A DNA stretch of 5,905 nucleotides, taken from positions 1 through 5,905 of the forward strand of contig JAEKMB010000028.1 of assembly GCA_019508105.1 (NCBI GenBank), in the 5' to 3' direction. This stretch comes from Alphaproteobacteria bacterium. Lineage in GTDB: Bacteria > Pseudomonadota > Alphaproteobacteria > Micropepsales > Micropepsaceae. Of the stretch, positions 1 to 5,364 are shown one piece after another; the stretch's first letter is position 1; each line of letters begins with the position of its first letter. The position numbers were made by a program, and so were the translations under genes. The notes below the pieces were generated by a model that saw nothing but the letters and a program-made list of their open reading frames with translations, was not told the origin of the DNA and made no database searches.

Positions 1-294
1 TTCGGCGAACCGGGTGATGCGCTCCCCGGCCCATTTGATCTCAAAACGCTTGCCCAGAAAATTGACCGGAAGGTGCAGCCTATCCACTGATTTCGCATAG
101 ACCGCCGACTCCAGACCCTGAAAATCCAGCGCCATGCGCCCGGGCATGTCACCAAACATCACCGGTATCACGATGTCGCCATATGCGGTCTGGACCAGAT
201 CGAAGCTGGCGATCTTTTCGCTGCATTCCTGGGCCGCCACTGGAAGGCTTGTCACCAGGCAAAGCAAAAAGGCGGCGAATAGCCGGCACATCAT
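1..294 (-). CDS. Secreted protein, retropepsin-like N-terminus (partial, C-terminus outside window)
   Basis: Only the first 98 codons are present; the frame stays open to the left edge. Residues 1-21 form a typical signal peptide: a short basic start, a hydrophobic core rich in F/L/V, and a cleavage-like V-A-A-Q. The mature protein is therefore probably exported. Residues about 38-75 resemble the first lobe of bacterial retropepsin-like aspartyl proteases: a strand of type G-x-I-x-I-P-V, a turn with P-G-R, then A-L-D followed by a stretch ending in S-x-V-Y. In active members the D is followed by T/S-G; here it is D57-F58-Q59. The catalytic motif is thus altered and the assignment rests on pattern only. 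The gene starts 20 bases after the glycoside hydrolase stop and is likely co-transcribed with it. Two ATG codons stand in tandem, and a G-rich stretch lies upstream. An unrelated secreted beta-rich protein is the alternative. Confidence 0.6.
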   Translation of the reverse strand, partial: MMCRLFAAFLLCLVTSLPVAAQECSEKIASFDLVQTAYGDIVIPVMFGDMPGRMALDFQGLESAVYAKSVDRLHLPVNFLGKRFEIKWAGERITRFAE

Positions 295-314
295 TCATCA
301 CCCCCAGGCCGAAA

Positions 315-1445
315 TCACTCAGACGGTACCACTGTTTTCGGCGCGGCGCTGAGTCCTTTGATGATGGCGACCTCCCGCAACCGGTACGGCGTGCCGTCGG
401 CGCGGAAGATATCGTGGAACCACACGGTCGGCGGCCGCAAGGTGTAAGGCCGCTGCCAGCTGTCCCACGGCATGTCGGTCTGGGTCTTGCCGTTGACGAA
501 GCCCCAATTGATCATGCCGACATTGCGCCGCTTGCCGATGGGCAGGATGGTGTCGAAGGTCGAGCCCGCGCCCCGCGCCATGTATTCGGTGCAGATGATG
601 GGGCGGCCATAGCCTTGCAGCGATATCGCCCGCGCCTCGAAGGTCTCCGGCCAGCTATAGTCGTGAAAGCTGATCACATCGGACTGGGTGAGCTGGGTCT
701 TCTCCACGCTGTTGAGCCCGGCCAAGTTCTCCCAATGATCATGATGCCAGATGCCGCTGGTCAGCGGCTGTATGGGGTCGGCCGAACGCGCCCATTCAAA
801 CACCCGCGGCAACAGGGCGGCGACCTGGCCGTAGCGCGCCTGGCTGGTGTCGGGATAGGAACTGGCATTGCTGTTGTCCGGCTCGTTCCACACATCCCAG
901 CCCAGGATGCGTGTGTCATGCGCAAAGCTGCCGACAATGTCCTTCACATAGGATTGCAGGCGAGGGATTTGCGCCGGGTCAGCCAGCGCCTGCGCGCCCG
1001 GTCCCTGCACCCAGCCGGAATTGTGCACTCCGGGAATGGGCGGATGCTGCGGTCCCAATTTCGGATTGGGATCCCAGCAACTGTCGAACAACACGAACAG
1101 CGGCTTGATGCCGTGTCTGGCGCTGATCGCCAGAAACGCGTCCATGCGCTTCTTGAAGCCGGGCGCGTCCTGCGCCCACAGCGCATCATGCAGGAATACC
1201 CGCATGGTGGTCATGCCCAGCCCTTGCGCCCAGCCCAGCTCCTTGTCGATCTGCACGGGATTGAAACTGCCCGCCTGCCACATCTCCAGCTGGTTGATGG
1301 CATCGGCGGGGATATAGTTGCTGCCCACCAGCCATTTCTGCTTGCCATACCAGGCGTTGGCCTGATCCCTGGTCCAGACTTCGCGCGCTTGTACCGGCGC
1401 CGCCAGCGCCAGCAGCGCCAGGCACAAAAACAATTTTCTCATCAT
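315..1445 (-). CDS. Secreted clan GH-A glycoside hydrolase (GH5/cellulase-like)
   Basis: This 376-aa protein has a clear signal peptide (residues 1-20, ending A-P-V-Q-A), so it acts in the periplasm or outside the cell. The mature part looks like one (beta/alpha)8 barrel of clan GH-A. Visible landmarks are R82 in M-R-V-F at strand 2/3, the acid/base E188 in D-V-W-N-E-P (184-189), H261-D-Y263 in S-F-H-D-Y, the nucleophile E287 in I-I-C-T-E-Y, and W314 in I-N-W-G-F. Both catalytic glutamates are present with the expected spacing of about 100 residues, so the enzyme should be active as a retaining glycosidase. Relatives are often named cellulase-family or 1,4-beta-xylanase, but the substrate cannot be read from the sequence. 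No carbohydrate-binding module or anchor is seen. It lies 14 bases after the PRC-like gene and 20 before the retropepsin-like gene. A run of six G sits directly before the tandem ATG codons, which favours the second one. Confidence 0.9.
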   Translation of the reverse strand: MMRKLFLCLALLALAAPVQAREVWTRDQANAWYGKQKWLVGSNYIPADAINQLEMWQAGSFNPVQIDKELGWAQGLGMTTMRVFLHDALWAQDAPGFKKRMDAFLAISARHGIKPLFVLFDSCWDPNPKLGPQHPPIPGVHNSGWVQGPGAQALADPAQIPRLQSYVKDIVGSFAHDTRILGWDVWNEPDNSNASSYPDTSQARYGQVAALLPRVFEWARSADPIQPLTSGIWHHDHWENLAGLNSVEKTQLTQSDVISFHDYSWPETFEARAISLQGYGRPIICTEYMARGAGSTFDTILPIGKRRNVGMINWGFVNGKTQTDMPWDSWQRPYTLRPPTVWFHDIFRADGTPYRLREVAIIKGLSAAPKTVVPSE

Positions 1446-1459
1446 CCCCCCAAGCTTTT

Positions 1460-1711
1460 TTATGGAATGCGCGGATCTTCGCCCGCATGTGCGCGCCGGA
1501 TCGCTTCTTTCAACTTCGGGTCCAGCTTGCCCGAATCCAGAATCACTTTCTCGGCCTCGGCGTCCTTGACGGCGCTGAGCGGAATTTCGAAGTCACCGGC
1601 ATTCTCGACATAGACCACCAGTTCGGTCTTGCGCACCTGGCGCACGGCGCCGAAGGATTTTGCCCCATCGTGCAGGAACACATCAAAGCCTTCGCGGATT
1701 TTCTCGTGCAT
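1460..1711 (-). CDS. Small PRC-barrel / DUF2171-like protein
   Basis: The protein is 83 aa with no signal peptide or membrane segment, so it is probably cytoplasmic. It begins M-H-E-K-I-R-E-G-F-D-V and continues with a D-G-x-x-x-F-G-A-V turn and several short beta strands. This is the pattern of small PRC-barrel or DUF2171 proteins, which usually start I-x-x-G-M-x-V and often carry a D-G-x-x-x-G-x-V turn. The C-terminal third is charged and helical (K-L-D-P-K-L-K-E-A-I) and is not part of the barrel. The function of such proteins is unknown. An upstream in-frame ATG at 1759 would overlap the zinc-finger gene by 26 bases. I preferred the internal ATG because GAGGA lies just upstream at 1716-1720. 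The ATG at 1714 is equally open but has only one base between it and that site. The family call is tentative; the gene itself is likely real because it fills the operon gap and shows GC-rich third positions. Confidence 0.75.
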   Translation of the reverse strand: MHEKIREGFDVFLHDGAKSFGAVRQVRKTELVVYVENAGDFEIPLSAVKDAEAEKVILDSGKLDPKLKEAIRRAHAGEDPRIP

Positions 1712-1733
1712 CATGTCCTCAGGGGCTGGTTGC

Positions 1734-2045
1734 CTAATAGTAACGCGGAATGGGGCCAAGCTGTGGCGTGACGTTCTTGCCCAAATCGAACATCACCTCC
1801 TCGACATAGCACCAGCCCCAGCCTTCGGGCGGATCATAGCCTTCGATGATGGGATGCTTGCTGCGATGAAAATGGCGGGTGGCATGCTTGCCGCGCGACT
1901 GGTCGCAGCAGCCGACATGGCGGCAGGCGCGGCAGAGCCGCAGGTGAAACCATTCCCAGCCCAGCGCCAGGCACTCTTCGCAGCCTTTGCTCCCCGGCGA
2001 GACCTTTTGAATCGTATCCAGATGGGCGCAAAAGTCATCGCTCAT
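1734..2045 (-). CDS. UBP-type zinc-finger protein (ZnF-UBP, PF02148-like)
   Basis: This 103-aa protein is nearly all one zinc-finger domain. The ligand pattern of the eukaryotic ubiquitin-hydrolase finger is visible in order: C6-x-H8, C22-x2-C25, C38-x2-C41, H43, C46/C47, H54, H58 and H64 (in H-P). It is followed by E-x-x-W-C-Y at 74-80, which matches the W-C-Y strand in HDAC6/USP5-type fingers. In eukaryotes this domain binds the free C-terminal Gly-Gly of ubiquitin. Bacterial single-domain versions are known as a family but have no settled role. No membrane or signal segment is present, so it is probably cytoplasmic. Its ATG overlaps the reductase stop codon (ATGA), indicating translational coupling, and GGAAG stands seven bases upstream of the start. 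The coupling suggests a partner or regulatory role for the reductase; that is inference. Confidence 0.88.
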   Translation of the reverse strand: MSDDFCAHLDTIQKVSPGSKGCEECLALGWEWFHLRLCRACRHVGCCDQSRGKHATRHFHRSKHPIIEGYDPPEGWGWCYVEEVMFDLGKNVTPQLGPIPRYY

Positions 2046-3583
2046 TGCGCGGCTTCCGCCAGGACGCTGCGTTGCCGCGCCAGATAGGCATGAAGGGCCG
2101 ACACCACGGTCGAGCCTTCGCCCACCGCCGCCGCCACCCGCTTGACCGAGCCGCAGCGCACATCGCCCACGGCAAAGATGCCGTCGCGGCTGGTGGCCAG
2201 CAAATGATCATTGCCCGCGCCGGTGATGACAAAGCCATTGTCATCCAGCGCAATGCCGGCGCCGGTCAGCCAGTCGGTGTTGGGTTCGGCGCCGATGAAG
2301 GAGAAGACGTGCCTGATGTCGCAACTTTCCTCCGCGCCGGTGTCGCGATTGCGGAAACGCACTTTGTTTAGCGTGCCTTCGTCGCCTTCAAAGCCGCAAA
2401 TTTCGGTGCGGGTGACCACTTCGACATTGGGCAAAGCGCGAATGCGGTCCACCAGATATTGCGACATGGTGCTTTCCAGATCCTTGCCGCGCACCACCAT
2501 CCAGAGCTTCTTGACCTTGCCGGCCAGGAACACCACCGCCTGGCCCGCCGAATTGCCGGCGCCTGCCAGCGCCACGTCCTGGCCGGCGCAAAGACGCGTT
2601 TCCACCGCGCTGGCCCAATAATGCACGCAGGAGCCTTCGAACTCTCCCAGATTGGGAATATCCAGCCGGCGATAGCGCGCCCCGCTGGCCAGCACCAGAC
2701 TGCGCGCCCGCACCGTCTCGCCATTGCCCAGGGCGAGCTGGAAGGGCGAACCGCCCGGCAACAGGGTCTTGCTTTCCTCGGGGATCGCGATCTCGGCGCC
2801 GAATTTCTGGGCCTGGTTGTATGCCCGCGCCATCAGCGCCAAGCCTGAGATGCCGCCGGCGGGACCTGCGCCCACGATGGCGGTGTCATAGATCGTGTCG
2901 GGATTGATGGGCTTGAGCAGCCCGATGCAGCGCGCCAGCTCGCTCTCGCTGGGATTGCGCAGGATGCGGCCGTCCGGGCACAGCACGATGGGCAGATGCT
3001 CGGTCTGAATGGCGAACCTGGCCTGCAAGGTATGGGCGCAGGCGTCATGGACCGAATCCAGCGCACGATGGGGATGGCCGTTTCGGGTGAGGAAATTTTC
3101 CAGCCGCAGCATGTCGCTGCTGCCGAAGGGCCCAATCAGGATCGGCCCCGTCTGCCCGGCTTGCAGCAAGCCGACGCGGCGCAGGATCAGGGCGCGCATG
3201 ATGCGCTCGCCCAGTTCGGCTTCCTGCACCAGCACATCGCGCAGACGCTGGGCCGGCACGATAATGGCTTCGACATCGCCTTCGGCCATCGCGTCCACCA
3301 GCGCCGGGCGGTCGGACAACTGCGCCAGCTCGCCCAGGAAGCTGCCGGGCCCGTGGGTGACGATGGGCTCCCGGTGCGACACTGCTCCGCCCTGGCGTAC
3401 GGCGATCCTGCCCTTGAGGATGAAGGCCAGGCCGGCGGCTACCTCGCCCGCCTTCATGATCGGCGTGCCGGCAGGAAAGCTGCGGACCTCGCCGAAGCGG
3501 CGCAGCCGGGCAAAATCATGATCCCCCAGCTCGGGAAACATCTGGTGACGGCGGGTTTCGAGGACGGAAGCGGGATCGGCCAT
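2042..3583 (-). CDS. Cyclic-nucleotide-binding-domain / thioredoxin-reductase-like FAD oxidoreductase, with apparent internal deletion
   Basis: The 513-aa protein has three parts. Residues about 14-130 form a cNMP-binding-like beta roll with G-E-V-A-A-G-L-A-F, K-G-R-I and F-L-G-E-L (82-86). The arginine of the phosphate cassette is not at the usual distance, so ligand binding is uncertain. Residues about 145-225 resemble the CxxC-less thioredoxin-like linker of this family (F-L-T-R-N-G-H-P near 164-171). From residue 230 comes the class II thioredoxin-reductase fold: G-A-G-P-A-G (238-243) for FAD, G-A-G-N-S-A-G-Q-A (341-349) for NAD(P)H, and A-V-G-D (471-474) with K-R-V-A-A-A-V-G-E-G for the FAD ribityl side. 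There is no redox CxxC. Family members usually have about 40 more residues directly after G-A-G-P-A-G, including the F-G-G-Q region; here the chain jumps to G-I-S-G. FAD binding may therefore be impaired. The start has G-G-G-A upstream. First gene of the minus-strand operon. Confidence 0.9.
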   Translation of the reverse strand: MADPASVLETRRHQMFPELGDHDFARLRRFGEVRSFPAGTPIMKAGEVAAGLAFILKGRIAVRQGGAVSHREPIVTHGPGSFLGELAQLSDRPALVDAMAEGDVEAIIVPAQRLRDVLVQEAELGERIMRALILRRVGLLQAGQTGPILIGPFGSSDMLRLENFLTRNGHPHRALDSVHDACAHTLQARFAIQTEHLPIVLCPDGRILRNPSESELARCIGLLKPINPDTIYDTAIVGAGPAGGISGLALMARAYNQAQKFGAEIAIPEESKTLLPGGSPFQLALGNGETVRARSLVLASGARYRRLDIPNLGEFEGSCVHYWASAVETRLCAGQDVALAGAGNSAGQAVVFLAGKVKKLWMVVRGKDLESTMSQYLVDRIRALPNVEVVTRTEICGFEGDEGTLNKVRFRNRDTGAEESCDIRHVFSFIGAEPNTDWLTGAGIALDDNGFVITGAGNDHLLATSRDGIFAVGDVRCGSVKRVAAAVGEGSTVVSALHAYLARQRSVLAEAAQ

Positions 3584-3635
3584 GGTCCCAGCGTACCGTA
3601 AGCCTTCACGGGATGGCTAGCTGCGCGATTGCCTT

Positions 3636-3659
3636 GAACTTAGGCGGAACTGGTGCGTT
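3636..3659 (+). promoter_or_regulatory. EcfG-type (general stress) promoter-like site
   Basis: GAAC at 3636-3639 (preceded by T) and CGTT at 3656-3659 are separated by 16 bases. The alphaproteobacterial EcfG consensus is GGAAC, 16-17 bases, CGTT, so eight of nine positions agree. A start about 6-8 bases after CGTT would give a leader of roughly 20 bases that includes the strong ribosome binding site of the DUF3309-type gene. This is a motif match only; a chance hit is possible. Confidence 0.55.
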
Positions 3660-3673
3660 ACCGCCCCCATAAT

Positions 3674-3682
3674 AAGGGAGGA
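3674..3682 (+). promoter_or_regulatory. Strong ribosome binding site
   Basis: AAGGGAGGA contains the full GGAGG core (3677-3681). It stands four bases before the ATG at 3687 and is the best Shine-Dalgarno sequence in the window. It supports both the start and the reality of the 51-aa gene. Confidence 0.8.
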
Positions 3683-3686
3683 CTCC

Positions 3687-3842
3687 ATGTTGCGTCTGAT
3701 ATTGCTGATTGTTCTGATACTCGCGATCGTGGGCTCGGTGCCCATGTGGGGCTATTCCAGCGGCTGGGGTTACGGCCCGTCCGGCGGCCTGGGCCTGGTG
3801 CTGCTGATCGTGCTGATCCTGATACTGGTCGGGCGCCTCTAG
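3687..3842 (+). CDS. DUF3309-type mini membrane protein (51 aa)
   Basis: This very short gene encodes two hydrophobic segments (residues about 2-18 and 36-50, almost all L, I and V). Between them is a polar, aromatic loop with P-M-W-G-Y-S-S-G-W-G-Y-G-P-S-G-G. The arrangement L-I-L-L-I, then P-x-W, then W-G-Y-G-P-S-G-G-L-G-L and an ending L-V-G-R-L is that of DUF3309 proteins. These are common in Alphaproteobacteria and other Proteobacteria, usually 48-60 aa, and have no known molecular function. It should sit in the inner membrane as a helical hairpin. It has a strong ribosome binding site and an EcfG-like promoter, which fits a stress-induced envelope protein, though that is inferred. It is divergent from the reductase gene. 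Its TAG stop overlaps the stop of the convergent esterase. Confidence 0.88.
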   Translation: MLRLILLIVLILAIVGSVPMWGYSSGWGYGPSGGLGLVLLIVLILILVGRL

Positions 3843-4957
3843 CGCCGCAGCAGCCCTGCCGCCTTCAGGGCGCGGCGGATCACGCCTTCCACCACATCCG
3901 CTTGCACCGGATGCCCGGATGCCTGCGTCAGTACCTTTTCAACATAGGGCAAAACCGGCTGCGATGGGCGCGCCGGCCTGGATGCGGGCTTTGCGGCGGC
4001 CGGCACCAGGCCCCAGAACTCCGCGATATGGCGGGTGGAGGAAATGCCGGACTCCAGGATGAAGGGACCTGGCTGGCCGACATCGCCTGAATCGATCGGC
4101 GTGCCATGGCCCAGGCCGGCAAGCGTATAGACCTCCAGCCGGCTGTCCCAGCGCAGGCGCACGGCGCCATCCATCATCTCCTGCTTGGCGGCCGCAAGCG
4201 AGAGCTCATGCAGATCGGCCCATTGCGCCGCGCTGGCCTGGGCATTGTTAAGGTTCACCACCGTGTCCATGCCGCCATGCCAGATGGAGATGCGCGGCCA
4301 GGGGCCGCGATAATCGGAAGCCGCGCGCACCGCATCGCCCCATTGCTGCGGCGTCTTCAGGGGCGCAGCGCGCATGCTTTCCAGCGCATCGCGCACATTG
4401 GCCGCCGCCCCGAAAGGAAGTCCTGCGATGATGGCGCCGCCGGCGAAGCGTTCGGGATAGGTGGCCAGCATCACCGACGCCATCGCCCCGCCCGCGGACA
4501 GGCCGGTGATGAACACACGTCCCGCATCCAGGCGATGGGTCTCGATCACGGTCTGGATCATGGCGGCGATGGAGGCCGCCTCCCCCTCGCCCCGGGTGAT
4601 GTCCTCGGGATTGAACCAGTTGAAGCAGGTGTTGGGGTTGTTGACCGCCTTCTGCTCGGGCGCCAGCACGGCAAAACCCAGCTCTTCGGCAAGCGAGCAC
4701 CAACCGGTGCCGAGGTCATAGCCGCTGGCGGTCTGGCCGCAGCCATGCAGCACCACCACCAGCGGCGCGCCGGCCTTCAGGCCGCGCGGCAGGTAGCGGA
4801 ACATGCGCAGATTGCCGGGATTGGGAGCAAAGGGGGCCTCGGCCAACGGGGTCACCCGCGGACTGGTGCGGGCCTTGAGAGAGTCCGTCTTCAACCCGGG
4901 GCCAAATCCGTCAAACCGCATAGAGGTCACCAATTTTCGCCACATGGAGGGTTCCAT
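3839..4957 (-). CDS. PHB depolymerase family esterase (alpha/beta hydrolase)
   Basis: The 372-aa protein is an alpha/beta hydrolase of the poly(3-hydroxyalkanoate) depolymerase/LpqC esterase family. The oxyanion motif is H71-G-C-G-Q-T, the lipase box is G152-L-S154-A-G (nucleophile S154), the acid is D231 in H-G-G-M-D-T-V-V, and the base is H284 in G-L-G-H-G-T-P. The complete triad implies an active esterase; the substrate may be polyhydroxyalkanoate oligomers or another ester such as a feruloyl or acetyl group. N-F-W-type features are seen as C-F-N-W-F-N (111-116). The N-terminus lacks a convincing signal peptide, so the protein may be cytoplasmic. A Pro/Ala-rich linker (about 319-335) leads to a helical tail ending A-L-K-A-A-G-L-L, as in many relatives. 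No good Shine-Dalgarno sequence precedes the ATG at 4957, 4945 (M5) or 4921 (M13), so the exact start is uncertain. It is monocistronic as far as seen. Confidence 0.9.
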   Translation of the reverse strand: MEPSMWRKLVTSMRFDGFGPGLKTDSLKARTSPRVTPLAEAPFAPNPGNLRMFRYLPRGLKAGAPLVVVLHGCGQTASGYDLGTGWCSLAEELGFAVLAPEQKAVNNPNTCFNWFNPEDITRGEGEAASIAAMIQTVIETHRLDAGRVFITGLSAGGAMASVMLATYPERFAGGAIIAGLPFGAAANVRDALESMRAAPLKTPQQWGDAVRAASDYRGPWPRISIWHGGMDTVVNLNNAQASAAQWADLHELSLAAAKQEMMDGAVRLRWDSRLEVYTLAGLGHGTPIDSGDVGQPGPFILESGISSTRHIAEFWGLVPAAAKPASRPARPSQPVLPYVEKVLTQASGHPVQADVVEGVIRRALKAAGLLRR

Positions 4958-4985
4958 ATATTATGTTGCAGCGCAGCAATTACAA
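4958..4985 (-). promoter_or_regulatory. Possible sigma-70-like promoter of the esterase gene
   Basis: On the minus strand TTGTAA (4980-4985) and TAATAT (4958-4963) are 16 bases apart in the only AT-rich patch of the divergent spacer. Each box matches four of six consensus bases. The -10 box abuts the first ATG, so if it is real, translation must begin at M5 or M13 rather than at M1. Weak evidence; a chance match is possible. Confidence 0.25.
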
Positions 4986-5092
4986 GCCTGAACCTGGGTA
5001 GTTGCCCGTTTTGAAGCTTCCATTTCATCCAACCTTTACCAAAAACCGCACTTTGCCGCTGCTTCGGCACTGCCCCGGACGTTATTGGCCGC

Positions 5093-5323
5093 ATGGCATA
5101 TCTGGCCCATGCACGGGACTTGCGAAACCTGTTGTCGGTGGCGGCGAAGCTTCGTCTGCTGGCGGACGACACGCTGTGCAAGGGTGACCAGGTCCTTTAC
5201 CTGATGGCGGCCGAAGCGCTGGAAAAGCGCGCCAGCTGGCTCTCGGGCACCCTGCCCGAGGATGATCCCGGAAAGGCGCCGGACGACACGCGGCAGCATC
5301 AGCCGGTCGACCTGATTATCTGA
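5093..5323 (+). CDS. Small helical protein of unknown function (76 aa)
   Basis: I do not recognise a named family. Residues 1-50 are a run of amphipathic helices rich in A and L with scattered K, R, D and E (for example A-R-D-L-R-N-L-L, A-A-E-A-L-E-K-R-A). The last 25 residues are polar, Pro/Asp-rich and probably disordered. There is no membrane segment, signal peptide or zinc pattern; one cysteine is present. GC-rich third positions support coding on this strand. No good Shine-Dalgarno sequence precedes the ATG, and no ATG, GTG or TTG alternative was found in the nearby upstream in-frame codons checked. It lies 41 bases before the methyltransferase-like gene in the same direction and may be co-transcribed with it. 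The antisense frame over the same stretch is also open but has no protein-like features. Confidence 0.65.
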   Translation: MAYLAHARDLRNLLSVAAKLRLLADDTLCKGDQVLYLMAAEALEKRASWLSGTLPEDDPGKAPDDTRQHQPVDLII

Positions 5324-5364
5324 CCTAGCCCGGCAACTTGCAGGGGCTGGCGCTGCATTGGAAG

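Noticed and set aside
183..1613. 476-codon open frame on the plus strand
   Set aside because: It is antisense to the glycoside hydrolase, which has a signal peptide and complete catalytic motifs. The plus product is Arg/His/Pro-rich with no domain, typical of a GC-rich shadow frame.
2996..3601. 201-codon plus-strand frame antisense to the reductase
   Set aside because: The minus-strand frame shows clear cNMP-like and reductase motifs; the plus product has no recognisable features.
3843..3877. Hairpin with stems CGCCGC/GCGGCG and CCCTG/CAGGG just past the DUF3309-type stop
   Set aside because: It lies inside the esterase coding region, has no T tract, and such pairings are common in GC-rich coding DNA; not enough to call a terminator.
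4989..5010. Second EcfG-like pair, TGAAC and CGTT, before the 76-aa gene
   Set aside because: The spacing is only 13 bases, outside the 16-17 expected.
4106..5014. 302-codon plus-strand frame antisense to the esterase
   Set aside because: The esterase on the minus strand has an intact catalytic triad; this frame is His/Gly/Arg-rich low-complexity shadow sequence.
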